From: Lachnospiraceae bacterium
GTDB taxonomy: Bacteria > Bacillota > Clostridia > Lachnospirales > Lachnospiraceae
NCBI GenBank assembly: GCA_910574285.1
Contig: CAJTAL010000002.1
Location: 1 to 64,000 of the forward strand
DNA: 64,000 nucleotides
Direction: 5' to 3'
The first letter of the stretch is position 1. The number at the start of each line of letters is the position of its first letter. Shown one piece after another: positions 17,451 through 26,229 of this stretch. A program made the translations under genes and the position numbers. Below the pieces are notes generated by a model. That model saw only the letters and a program-made list of their open reading frames with translations, made no database searches and was not told where the DNA came from.

Positions 17451-17618
17451 ATGGCGAAAATCGGGAGACCTAAAAAAGAGTCTCCTAAGTTGAAGTCAAT
17501 AACAATCCGGCTTTCTGATAGTGAATACGAAAAGTTCATTAAGTATGCTGCCAGTCATAATATGACCATGACACAAGCATTGGTAAAAGGAATAGAGTTA
17601 TTATACCAGAATCCGTAA
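17451..17618 (+). CDS. Ribbon-helix-helix (CopG/Arc-type) regulator, 55 residues
   Basis: ATG at 17451 with GGAGG at about 17437. The protein reads MAKIGRPKKESPKLKSITIRL then SDSEYEKFIKYAASHNMTMTQALVKGIELL. A GRPKK basic arm, a beta strand (SITIRLS) and two helices are the ribbon-helix-helix layout. It lies just before the integrase, behind a consensus promoter with a palindrome, so it likely controls integrase and its own expression. Confidence 0.75.
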   Translation: MAKIGRPKKESPKLKSITIRLSDSEYEKFIKYAASHNMTMTQALVKGIELLYQNP

Positions 17619-17664
17619 TGCTTGAAGTGCTGCAGAATCTCTTTCCATTAATGAAGGAGCAGAG

Positions 17665-18906
17665 ATGGCAAAAGCAAGAAAAGATAACAAGGGCAGGGCT
17701 TTAAGGAAAGGGGAAAGCCAACGGACAGAGGATATGAGGTATATGTACACATATACTGATCCTTATGGAAAAAGACGTTACATTTACGCAAATGATTTGC
17801 GGACGCTTCGTGAAAAAGAGGATAAGCTGCTGAAAGACCAGCTTGACGGCCTGGATGTCTATGCCGCAGGAAACGCAGACTTGAATTTTGTCTTTGACCG
17901 TTACATATCAACGAAAACTGACTTGCGGAAAACAACATATACGAATTACAAATATATGTATGACCATTTTGTAAGGGCGGAATTTGGGAAACGGAAGATA
18001 GGGGAGATTAAGTATTCCGATGTATTGTATTTTTATTATCATCTGCTGAATGAGAAAAATCTGCAGATTAATACATTGGAAACCATTCATACGGTGCTAC
18101 ATCCAACATTCCAGCTTGCAGTCCGGGATGCAATCATCCGTGTCAATCCCAGTGACGGAGCTATGGCACAGGTCAAGAAGAAACCGGGAAGGAATCATGG
18201 TGTTAGACATGCATTGTCATTAGAGCAGCAGAGAGCATTTATGGAATACACCAGGAACAATCCGATATATTGCCATTGGGCGCCTTTATTTACGGTGCTA
18301 CTTGGAACAGGTGGACGGATTGGTGAGATCATCGGCTTGAGATGGCAGGATCTGGATTTTGAAAACAGGACAATAAGTATAAATCACAGTGTTGTGTATT
18401 ATCCAATGGATGGTGCAAAAAAGCGACGGAGTGTTTTACAGGTGTCCTTGCCAAAGACGGAAGCCGGTATCCGGGTAATTCCGATGATGGATGCGGTGTA
18501 TGATGCTTTTCAGGAGGAACACGAAGCACAGAAAGAGAATGGATTCAACTGCACGGAGATTGACGGTATGACAGGGTTTGTGTTCTGCAACCGTTTTGGG
18601 AACGTACATAATCCCCAGACAGTCAACCGGACGATTCGGCGTATTTCAGAGAATTATAATGCGGAGGAAGTGTTGAAAGCGAAAAGAGAGAAAAGGCAGC
18701 CGATTATATTGCCACATTTTTCCTGCCATCACTTGAGGCATACCTTTTGCACAAGGTTCTGTGAACAGGAAACCAATATCAAGGTAATCCAGTCCATTAT
18801 GGGACATGCGAACATAGAAACCACGATGGATATATATGCCGAAGTTACAGACATGAAAAAAACGGAATCAATGAAGAATTTAGCACAAAAATACGATGTA
18901 TTTTAG
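17665..18906 (+). CDS. int: Tyrosine integrase of a Tn916/Tn1549-like element
   Basis: ATG at 17665 behind AAGGAG. The 413-residue protein has an N-terminal arm-binding domain (DNKGRALRKGESQR; YTDPYGKRRYIYANDL), a SAM-like core-binding domain (about 75-165) and the catalytic domain. The visible catalytic set is R218 (GRIGEIIGLRW), H356/R358 (HHLRHTFCTR), H381 (GHAN) and Y391 (TTMDIYAEV). All are intact, so it could be active. It is the last gene of the element; the end should lie just downstream. Confidence 0.93.
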   Translation: MAKARKDNKGRALRKGESQRTEDMRYMYTYTDPYGKRRYIYANDLRTLREKEDKLLKDQLDGLDVYAAGNADLNFVFDRYISTKTDLRKTTYTNYKYMYDHFVRAEFGKRKIGEIKYSDVLYFYYHLLNEKNLQINTLETIHTVLHPTFQLAVRDAIIRVNPSDGAMAQVKKKPGRNHGVRHALSLEQQRAFMEYTRNNPIYCHWAPLFTVLLGTGGRIGEIIGLRWQDLDFENRTISINHSVVYYPMDGAKKRRSVLQVSLPKTEAGIRVIPMMDAVYDAFQEEHEAQKENGFNCTEIDGMTGFVFCNRFGNVHNPQTVNRTIRRISENYNAEEVLKAKREKRQPIILPHFSCHHLRHTFCTRFCEQETNIKVIQSIMGHANIETTMDIYAEVTDMKKTESMKNLAQKYDVF

Positions 18907-18989
18907 GAAAGAGTCCTTGGGTGGGACTCATGTAACAAAAAAGAGTTTTTGCAACAAAATTGCAACGAATTTTGAAATGACAGTACATA

Positions 18990-19059
18990 ATAATGCGTGA
19001 TAATGCATTGATGCAAACTGTTGGAAAAGGCGTAAATACGGGATAATACATGATAATGC
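18990..19059. repeat. Imperfect direct repeats after int, candidate arm sites near the element end
   Basis: ATAATGCGTGATAATGC (18990-19006) and ATAATACATGATAATGC (19043-19059) match at 15 of 17 positions and lie 53 bases apart. Their place between int and the first chromosomal gene fits integrase arm-binding (DR2-type) sites. The exact att core cannot be set because the other element end is outside the window. Confidence 0.5.
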
Positions 19060-19084
19060 TTTAACCTGAATATTATTCCCGACG

Positions 19085-19747
19085 ATGAAGAGCCTGGAAA
19101 AGAAGTCATCCGACAGCGCAAAGCCGGTAAAGAAGGAAGACAGAGGCGCAGGTGCGGCGAAGAAGAGCAGTATTTCCCGGGATCAGGCGCTGGAGCTTCT
19201 TAAGAAATATAATAAAGAACCGTTCCATATCCAGCACGCCCTGACGGTTGAGGGTGTGATGCGCTGGTATGCGAAGGAACTGGGATATGGAGAAGAAGAA
19301 GAATTCTGGGGTATTACCGGGCTTCTTCATGATATTGATTTTGAGCTTTATCCGGAGGAGCACTGCAAGAAAGCCCCGGAACTTCTGCGCGAAGCGGGAG
19401 TAAGCGAGGATATGATCTATGCTGTGTGCTCTCACGGCTATGGCATCTGCAGTGAGGAAGAGCCGAGACTTGAGATGGAGAAGGTTCTCTTTGCGGCTGA
19501 TGAGCTGACGGGGCTGATCTGGTCCTGCGCGCTTATGCGTCCGTCGAAGAGTACCATGGACTTAGAAGTCAAGAGCCTGAAGAAGAAGTTCAAGGATAAG
19601 AGATTCGCGGCAGGCTGTTCAAGAGAGATTATCTCTCAGGGCGCTGACCGGCTTGGCTGGGAATTAGACGAGCTGTTCGATAAGACGATCCTGGCGATGA
19701 GAAGCTGCGAGGCGGCTGTGGCTGAGGCGATGGAGAGGGAGTCATAG
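19085..19747 (+). CDS. HD-domain phosphohydrolase-like protein
   Basis: The 220-residue protein has an HD domain (QHALTVEGVMRWYAKELG; ITGLLHDIDFELYPEEHC; VCSHGYG; AADELTGL) of the type common in Clostridia. Homologues I recall begin near SRDQALELLKKYNKEPFHIQHAL. Here a 30-residue Lys/Ser/Ala-rich N-terminus precedes it and the ATG has no good ribosome site. Because the integrative element ends just upstream, the original 5' end may have been replaced. The substrate is unknown. Confidence 0.75.
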   Translation: MKSLEKKSSDSAKPVKKEDRGAGAAKKSSISRDQALELLKKYNKEPFHIQHALTVEGVMRWYAKELGYGEEEEFWGITGLLHDIDFELYPEEHCKKAPELLREAGVSEDMIYAVCSHGYGICSEEEPRLEMEKVLFAADELTGLIWSCALMRPSKSTMDLEVKSLKKKFKDKRFAAGCSREIISQGADRLGWELDELFDKTILAMRSCEAAVAEAMERES

Positions 19748-19783
19748 TTTCCCGTCTGATATGGAATATAGAAGGAAGTAAGA

Positions 19784-19828
19784 AAAAGAGAAGTGTCTGG
19801 TGAACGATGCCGGATGCTTCTCTTTTAT
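19784..19828 (+). terminator. Intrinsic terminator after the HD gene
   Basis: AAAAGAGAAG (19784-19793) pairs with CTTCTCTTTT (19817-19826), the 3' arm supplying the T tract. A smaller inner stem is possible. Confidence 0.65.
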
Positions 19829-19831
19829 ATC

Positions 19832-19860
19832 TTGAACAATGGGGATTTTCTCTGTATAAT
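19832..19860 (+). promoter_or_regulatory. Promoter of the Rpn gene
   Basis: TTGAAC and TATAAT with 17 bases between. The GTG start of the Rpn gene follows 70 bases later. Confidence 0.65.
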
Positions 19861-19929
19861 AAAACCATAGCAGACAGGGCATAGCTGACCTGTAGACTAA
19901 TTGGCAAAAGTCGGAACCGAGGTGATATT

Positions 19930-20817
19930 GTGCAGGAGAATACAGTGCAGGAAGAACCAAATAAGAAAACAGAGGAGAAAAAAGATGCGGTTGCCAAATA
20001 TACGGCGAAAGACAGTGTTTTTTCAACGCTCTTTCGGGATAAGAAATATCTGATGCAGTTATACCGTGCGCTCCATCCGGAGGATACAGAGACTACGGAA
20101 GATGAGCTTATGGATATTACCATAAGGAACGTCCTCACGAATGGGATTTATAATGACCTGGCTTTCAGAGTTGGGGATAAAGTCATGTTTCTGGTCGAGC
20201 ATCAATCTTCATGGACGATGAATATTATTATACGTGCGCTGATGTATTTAGTGCAGATTTACCATGACTATTTTGAGGAACAGGATGCAGATTTATATGG
20301 GAGCAAGAAGGTTCATGTTCCAGAACCAGAATTATACATGATCTTTACGGGAGAGCGTGCCAGCAGACCGGAAATAATCTCACTTTCCAAAGAGTTTTTC
20401 GGTGGTAAGGAATGTGCCGTTGAAGTAAAGGTTAAAGTGCTTTGTGGCGGCAAAGGGAATGATATTATCAGCCAGTATGTTGCGTTTACAAAAGTATATA
20501 ATGAACAGGTGAAAAAGTATAAAAGGAGCCAGAAGGCTGTTACGGAAACTATCCGTATCTGTAAAGACAGGGACGTGCTCCGTGAGTTTTTGGCGAGTAG
20601 GGAAAAGGAGGTTATATCTATTATGATGGCTTTGTTTGATGAAGAGAAGATCATGCGTACCCATATAGCAAGCGAAAAGAAAGAAACAGCAAGGAAAGCT
20701 GCGGAAAAAATGTTGAGGTTGGGGAAATTGTCTGCAGAAGAAATTGCAGGCTGTTTTACGGAGCTGTCTGTGGAGGATATTCAGGAAATTGAAAAAGGGT
20801 TGCTTCAAACGGTATAA
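19930..20817 (+). CDS. Rpn-family (PD-(D/E)XK) recombination-promoting nuclease
   Basis: GTG start at 19930 behind GAGGTGA. The 295-residue protein shows the Rpn/YhgA layout: KDSVFSTLFRDKKYLMQLYRAL, then LAFRVGDKVMFLVEHQSSW (the D...E-x-Q form of the nuclease core), RALMYLVQIYHDYF, and a helical C-terminus (ARKAAEKMLRLGKLSAEEIAGCFTELSVEDIQEI). E. coli Rpn proteins are DNA nucleases that raise RecA-independent recombination. A second, diverged copy of its C-terminal two thirds lies at 24825-25424, fused to a helicase. Confidence 0.88.
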   Translation: MQENTVQEEPNKKTEEKKDAVAKYTAKDSVFSTLFRDKKYLMQLYRALHPEDTETTEDELMDITIRNVLTNGIYNDLAFRVGDKVMFLVEHQSSWTMNIIIRALMYLVQIYHDYFEEQDADLYGSKKVHVPEPELYMIFTGERASRPEIISLSKEFFGGKECAVEVKVKVLCGGKGNDIISQYVAFTKVYNEQVKKYKRSQKAVTETIRICKDRDVLREFLASREKEVISIMMALFDEEKIMRTHIASEKKETARKAAEKMLRLGKLSAEEIAGCFTELSVEDIQEIEKGLLQTV

Positions 20818-20859
20818 TAATTTGAAAGTAAGCAGACACAAAAGAAAGAATATTGGAAT

Positions 20860-20897
20860 CCCCGGCTGCAGATGGATACAGCCGGGGTTATTTATAT
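20860..20897 (+). terminator. Intrinsic terminator after the Rpn gene
   Basis: CCCCGGCTG and CAGCCGGGG form a 9-bp GC stem around a 10-base loop, followed by TTATTTAT. Confidence 0.75.
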
Positions 20898-21057
20898 GGA
20901 GGGCAAAGTGAAAGAATCAGGACTGAAACATTTATTTGAAGTTTCTTGAAAATGTCAGATAAGAATCAAGGGTTTTCTTGTTTTCTGTACAAAATAATGA
21001 TAAGATTAATCATAGTTGGCAGGATTAAAAGGAATCAATATAGGAAGGAAAATCCGA

Positions 21058-22638
21058 ATGGGAACATATATTAATCCAAATAACAGTGCCTTTCAAGTTG
21101 CATTGAATTCAGAGATTTATATTGACAAGACGGAACTTTTGAGTTATACCAACAAAGTGCTTGGCTCGAAGGAAGGACTTGTCTGCAATAGCCGTCCCCG
21201 CCGTTTTGGAAAATCAATTACTGCAGATATGCTTGTGGCTTATTACAGCAAGGGATGTGATTCAAAGAAGATGTTTGAAGACTGTATAATCAGTAAAAAA
21301 GATAGTTTTCTACAACATTTGAATAAATATAATGTGATACGTATCGACGTACAATGGTGTTATACTACGGCAAGATTAGCTGAGATGACGGTTTCATATA
21401 TTGAAGAAAATGTTCTAAAAGAATTAGAAGAAGTTTTCCCTAATATAATACCTGATAATATAAAATCTTTACCGGATGCACTTGCCACAATTAATAAAGT
21501 AACCGGTCAAAAATTTATCATTATTATTGATGAATGGGATAGTTTAATCCGTGATGAAGCAGAAAATACAAAAGTGCAAGATGAATATATCAACCTGCTT
21601 CGAGGACTCTTCAAGGGCTCTGCACCTACAGAATTCCTTTATCTGGCATATTTAACCGGAATTCTTCCGATTAAAAAGATCAAAACGCAGTCAGCATTAA
21701 ATAATTTTGACGAATTTACTATGTTGGATACAGATTTATTGGCACAATATGTAGGATTTACAGAAAATGAAGTCAGAGATTTATGCCGAAAGTACAACAG
21801 AAATTTCGACGAGGTGAAACGTTGGTATGACGGTTATCTGCTAAAAGAAGAGCATATATATAACCCGAAAGCAGTTGTCAGTGTTATGTTACGTGGAAAT
21901 TTTAAAAGCTATTGGTCCATGACAGGCACTTATGAGTCCATCATTCCGCTGATTGAAATGGATTTTGATGGGCTTAAGGAAGATATTATCAGGATGTTAT
22001 CCGGTGAGGCTGTAGAGATTGACGTAAGTTCATATCAAAATGATATGGTAACCTTCAAAAATAAAGATGACATATTAACAGTACTGATTCATCTGGGATA
22101 TCTCGCTTATAATGAAAAAAAATGTACAGTGTTTATTCCCAATGAAGAAATTCGTAGTGAGTTTGTTAAAATAACAAAACGTAGAAGGTGGAATGAACTA
22201 ATTGAACTGCAGTTGAAGTCAGAGGAACTCTTGTGTGCAACTCTTGACCTGGATTCGGATACCGTTGCTGAAATCATTGAAGATATCCATGCAAATTATG
22301 TCTCTGTTATACAGTATAACAATGAAAATTCTCTGAGTAGTGTTTTGAGCATTGCCTATCTTAGCGCTATGGCATATTATTTTAAGCCTGTCAGAGAATT
22401 GCCAACGGGAAAGGGATTTGCCGATCTCGTATTTCTGCCCAAAAAAGAATATCCTGAATATCCGGCATTATTAATAGAGATTAAATGGAACAAATCCGCC
22501 AATACAGCAATAAAACAAATCAAAGAAAAAAAATATATAAAAGCATTGGAAAGTTATAGTGGAAGTATACTTCTTGTTGGATTGAACTATGACAAAAAGG
22601 AAAAAAAGCATCAGTGTATCATAGAGAAATATTCATGA
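21058..22638 (+). CDS. AAA-ATPase-like / PD-(D/E)XK nuclease protein (DUF1703 group)
   Basis: I choose the ATG at 21058 (MGTYINPNNSAFQ) because AGGAAGG lies 10 bases upstream; a TTG at 21016 is less likely. The protein has the AAA_ATPase-like motifs SRPRRFGKS (Walker A variant) and FIIIIDEWDSLI (Walker B), a middle helical region, and a C-terminal nuclease-like motif (GFADLVFLPKK...PALLIEIKW). Such proteins are abundant multicopy genes in gut Clostridia and Bacteroidia; their biology is poorly known. Two segments of this gene are duplicated at 25427-26056. Confidence 0.85.
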   Translation: MGTYINPNNSAFQVALNSEIYIDKTELLSYTNKVLGSKEGLVCNSRPRRFGKSITADMLVAYYSKGCDSKKMFEDCIISKKDSFLQHLNKYNVIRIDVQWCYTTARLAEMTVSYIEENVLKELEEVFPNIIPDNIKSLPDALATINKVTGQKFIIIIDEWDSLIRDEAENTKVQDEYINLLRGLFKGSAPTEFLYLAYLTGILPIKKIKTQSALNNFDEFTMLDTDLLAQYVGFTENEVRDLCRKYNRNFDEVKRWYDGYLLKEEHIYNPKAVVSVMLRGNFKSYWSMTGTYESIIPLIEMDFDGLKEDIIRMLSGEAVEIDVSSYQNDMVTFKNKDDILTVLIHLGYLAYNEKKCTVFIPNEEIRSEFVKITKRRRWNELIELQLKSEELLCATLDLDSDTVAEIIEDIHANYVSVIQYNNENSLSSVLSIAYLSAMAYYFKPVRELPTGKGFADLVFLPKKEYPEYPALLIEIKWNKSANTAIKQIKEKKYIKALESYSGSILLVGLNYDKKEKKHQCIIEKYS

Positions 22639-22760
22639 TAAAGAAGAACCGCAATGCAAAGTGTACGTCAATACGGAAAACCTGGTCAGACTAGTCCGTG
22701 AACGCGTAGGAAAAGAGAGAAAAAGATATATTAAAAATAATAATTTGTGAGTGATTTTTT

Positions 22761-22994
22761 ATGGTTGGGATTTCAAAGAAAGACTGGAAGCTGTTCCGGG
22801 AGAGAGTTCCGCAGTGGCAGGAGCGTTACAAGGAATGCTTGACGAAGGAATATATTAGACTATTGAGTGCAGAGGGAAATGCTTCGGATCACTTCTGGGA
22901 GCTTGAAGAGAGAATCAAACGGGACAAGAAGCAACCAGATGTATTGATAGAGATGCGGAAATTAACTACGATTTGCGTCCCATTTTCTTTCTAG
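22761..22994 (+). CDS. Conserved small protein of unknown function, probably truncated
   Basis: The 77-residue frame starts MVGISKKDWKLFRERVPQWQERYKECLTKEYIRLLS and contains FWELEERIKRDKK. It looks like a small multicopy Lachnospiraceae protein that usually runs a little longer with an acidic C-terminus; here the end (TICVPFSF) does not fit and may be a frameshift. It sits in a stretch of decayed genes. I cannot assign a function. Confidence 0.5.
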   Translation: MVGISKKDWKLFRERVPQWQERYKECLTKEYIRLLSAEGNASDHFWELEERIKRDKKQPDVLIEMRKLTTICVPFSF

Positions 22995-23127
22995 CAAATG
23001 CTAGTGGAAAAATATTCACCAATTATATTATCGTGTAAATATGAAAGAAACAGTTAGCAGCGGTAGTCTTTACGATGAAGGTTGAGTGGATGAGATTTGT
23101 GCGGAGACGCTGAAAGCTGTAAAATAA

Positions 23128-23301
23128 TTTAGTTTAAATGAAATTGCAGAGTATCTTGGAATTAAACTGGTTACTTTGTACAGTTAGATCCGGGATTCGA
23201 AGAATGAAGTTCCAGTACATAAGATCGGACGTTTCAGGAAATTTAAGTGTTCTGAGATTGAAGAATCGATAAATGGTAGAAAGGGTACAATTGATGATTA
23301 A
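23128..23301 (+). pseudogene. Excisionase/MerR-type HTH protein with amber codon
   Basis: The frame reads FSLNEIAEYLGIKLVTLYS, TAG at 23185-23187, then IRDSKNEVPVHKIGRFRKFKCSEIEESI. The family (helix_turn_helix_17) has Trp at the stop position, so TGG has become TAG. A TAA also interrupts upstream of 23128, removing the start. It precedes the helicase gene by 17 bases. Confidence 0.65.
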
Positions 23302-23318
23302 GGCGGAGGGCGAGTTTT

Positions 23319-25424
23319 ATGGCAAAGATGATCGATAAAGAACCTAAATACGAGGGAGAGAAAAAAGTCTGGCACGCCTTTTACAAGAACCTTCCGTCTG
23401 ATTGGGTTGTTTATAATACGAGAAGTATAAATGGAAAAGAGTATGATTTTTGTGTGATTTCTCCCAATATGGGAATTTTTATAGTTGAGGTCAAAGGATG
23501 GAACCCTGACGGAATATTGAATGTAATAGATTCAAATACAATATTTTTGGCAGGAGAGGAAGATGCGGAAGATAGTCCGCGTGGTCAGGCCAGAGGGTAT
23601 AGGTTTGATCTGCATAAGAAAATCCAGCGAGAGTTGGGGATGAGTCCTTTGGTGATGAGTTTTGTCTGTTATCCTTGTATATCTGAGGTTGAGTATTTCG
23701 CTAAAGGGCTCAATGTAGTATCGGAATCAAATGAAACGATTTTTAACGAGGATCTTTCTGAGGCATTAAAACTATATCAGAAGTTTAATGAGAGATATAC
23801 CATTGATAAAGGTGCAAAGCACGATGAGCTCGATGCCAAAAGTCTGGCCTTGATCAGGCACCATTTTGAGCCTAACTACGATCTAAAGGAAGAACAGCAA
23901 TTATTGAATCCCGGCTATTCCAGGTTAAGAATATTCAAGGATGATTTTTACGATGAGAATGCTGTAGAGATTGCAGAAGAATACTTTAGCGGTATCAAAG
24001 AAATCGTCTTCGTTTCATCCAGAGATGCGATGTTGAGAATTGTTAAGGAACTTGAAACGAGATTTATTGAGAGAAAAATTCGACCTGATAAGAAAGATCT
24101 TGTCATTGATAAATGGAGTGCGGAAAAAACTACGATTGAAGATGGGTACAGTATTTTTAACTGTGAAATTGAGGTTGTATCTGATCTGAGTACTTATGTA
24201 GAAGATGATCTCTTAATCGAAGAAGGAGTTTTATCTGAGAAAGAGGAAGAGATATTAAGGAAGCTGTCTGACAAAACAGACTTTAATTATCAGCAGTATG
24301 AAATAGAACACGCGCCAACCGATAGAAATATACTGATTATGGCCGGTGCTGGCACCGGTAAAACATATTCAATGGTATCTCGTGTAGCATATCTCTGTAA
24401 TAAGACAGCTGATGCAGTGGTTGATATTACAGGCGAAATAGCCATGATTACATTTACAAAAGATGCAGCAGATAACATGAAGATCAGATTGAAAAAGATG
24501 TTCATGAATTATTTTATACTTACTTCTAATGAGAAATATATGCATCTGATTGAAGAGATGAATCAGATTCAGATCTCAACAATCCATAAATTTGCCATTT
24601 CTTTGCTGCAGAAAGATTGCATGAGAATGGGGCTGGGCTATGACAGTCAGATTACAAGTGAAACATACAACAGACAGCAGCTGTATCATCAATATTTGAA
24701 TGAGTATCTGCTGGAAAAAGATGAGGAAAATCCAGATTTTGTGCGTCAGTTGACAATGCCGATATACAAACTTGAGGAATTGCTGATTTCCTTTTGTGGA
24801 AAATTATATGACCGCAGTGTTGATATACGTGCGCTGATGTATTTAGTGCAGATTTACCATGACTATTTTGAGGAACAGGATGCAGATTTATATGGGAGCA
24901 AGAAGGTTCATGTTCCAGAACCAGAATTATACATGATCTTTACGGGAGAGCGTGCCAGCAGACCGGAAATAATCTCACTTTCCAAAGAGTTTTTCGGTGG
25001 TAAGGAATGTGCCGTTGAAGTAAAGGTTAAAGTGCTTTGTGGCGGCAAAGGGAATGATATTATCAGCCAGTATGTTGCGTTTACAAAAGTATATAATGAA
25101 CAGGTGAAAAAGTATAAAAGGAGCCAGAAGGCTGTTACGGAAACTATCCGTATCTGTAAAGACAGGGACGTGCTTCGAGAGTTTCTGGCAGGCAGGGAAA
25201 AGGAGGTTATATCTATTATGATGGCTTTGTTTGATGAAGAGAAGATCATGCGTACCCATATTGCAAGTGAAAAGAAAGCAGCTTCAAAAGAGACTGCACG
25301 GAAAGCTGCAGAAAAGATGTTAAGGGATAGGAAAATAACGGTAGACGAAATTACTGAATATTTTTCAGAGCTTTCAGCAGAGGACATTCAGGAAATTGAA
25401 AAAGGGTTGCTTCAAACGGTATAA
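23319..25424 (+). CDS. Chimeric protein: NERD-UvrD helicase N-terminus fused to an Rpn nuclease C-terminus
   Basis: Residues 1 to about 500 are a NERD nuclease-related domain (EYDFCVISPNMGIFIVEVKGW near 45-65) and the first part of a UvrD/Rep superfamily-1 helicase (ILIMAGAGTGKTYSMVSRVAYL, ITFTKDAADNMKIRLK, ISTIHKFAISLLQ). At nt 24825 (residue ~503) the sequence passes, still in frame, into RALMYLVQIYHDYF of the Rpn gene and stays Rpn to the end (EIEKGLLQTV). Helicase motifs III-VI are lost, so helicase activity is not expected. The Rpn part lacks its N-terminal nuclease half. The last 80 residues differ from the 19930 copy, so it was donated by another Rpn paralogue or recombined twice. Confidence 0.85.
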   Translation: MAKMIDKEPKYEGEKKVWHAFYKNLPSDWVVYNTRSINGKEYDFCVISPNMGIFIVEVKGWNPDGILNVIDSNTIFLAGEEDAEDSPRGQARGYRFDLHKKIQRELGMSPLVMSFVCYPCISEVEYFAKGLNVVSESNETIFNEDLSEALKLYQKFNERYTIDKGAKHDELDAKSLALIRHHFEPNYDLKEEQQLLNPGYSRLRIFKDDFYDENAVEIAEEYFSGIKEIVFVSSRDAMLRIVKELETRFIERKIRPDKKDLVIDKWSAEKTTIEDGYSIFNCEIEVVSDLSTYVEDDLLIEEGVLSEKEEEILRKLSDKTDFNYQQYEIEHAPTDRNILIMAGAGTGKTYSMVSRVAYLCNKTADAVVDITGEIAMITFTKDAADNMKIRLKKMFMNYFILTSNEKYMHLIEEMNQIQISTIHKFAISLLQKDCMRMGLGYDSQITSETYNRQQLYHQYLNEYLLEKDEENPDFVRQLTMPIYKLEELLISFCGKLYDRSVDIRALMYLVQIYHDYFEEQDADLYGSKKVHVPEPELYMIFTGERASRPEIISLSKEFFGGKECAVEVKVKVLCGGKGNDIISQYVAFTKVYNEQVKKYKRSQKAVTETIRICKDRDVLREFLAGREKEVISIMMALFDEEKIMRTHIASEKKAASKETARKAAEKMLRDRKITVDEITEYFSELSAEDIQEIEKGLLQTV

Positions 25425-25426
25425 TA

Positions 25427-25931
25427 GTCAGCATTAAATAATTTTGACGAATTTACTATGTTGGATACTGATTTATTGGCACAATATGTAGGATTTACAG
25501 AAAATGAAGTCAGAGATTTATGCCGAAAGTACAACAGAAATTTCGACGAGGTGAAACGTTGGTATGACGGTTATCTGCTAAAAGAAGAGCATATATATAA
25601 CCCGAAAGCAGTTGTCAGTGTTATGTTACGTGGAAATTTTAAAAGCTATTGGTCCATGACAGGCACTTATGAGTCCATCATTCCGCTGATTGAAATGGAT
25701 TTTGATGGGCTTAAGGAAGATATTATCAGGATGTTATCCGGTGAGGCTGTAGAGATTGACGTAAGTTCATATCAAAATGATATGGTAACCTTCAAAAATA
25801 AAGATGACATATTAACGGTACTGATCCATCTGGGATATCTCGCTTATAATGAAAAAAAATGTACAGTGTTTATCCCCAATGAAGAAATTCGTAGTGAGTT
25901 TGTTAAAATAACAAAACGTAGAAGGTGGAAT
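25427..25931 (+). pseudogene. Duplicated middle segment of the AAA/PD-(D/E)XK gene
   Basis: These 505 bases match 21690-22194 at almost every position (a handful of differences seen). They start one base after the shared GGTATAATA that ends the Rpn copy. Without a start or Walker motifs the fragment is not a gene. Confidence 0.88.
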
Positions 25932-26056
25932 AAAACAAATTAAAGAAAAAAATATATAAAAGCATTGGAAAGTTATAGTGGAAGTATACTTCTTGTTGGA
26001 TTGAACTATGACAAAAAGGAAAAAAAGCATCAGTGTATCATAGAGAAATATTCATG
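25929..26056 (+). pseudogene. Duplicated terminal segment of the AAA/PD-(D/E)XK gene
   Basis: Matches about 22508-22637, joined to the previous segment across a 314-base deletion with AAT shared at the joint. One A is missing from an A run, and sequence identity ends at TTCATG, one base before the original stop is complete. Confidence 0.85.
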
Positions 26057-26202
26057 CGGTTAGCATTCATAATAAGGGAAGCAACAAATATTGTATATGA
26101 AGATCGGGTTATACAAGTCTTTTGAAGCTCTTCTTGTCCCTGGTTGCGGTATACTCGATCTGGGTTGCAGGAGCGGAAGTGGGTGTGCGTATCAGTGAGA
26201 GG

Positions 26203-26229
26203 GCGGTAGGTGAACGAATCACCTGCCGC
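26203..26229 (-). terminator. Hairpin after the AlbA_2 gene
   Basis: On the minus strand GCGGCAGGTGA pairs with TCACCTACCGC (one mismatch) directly after the stop. There is little T tract, so termination strength is unclear. Confidence 0.4.
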
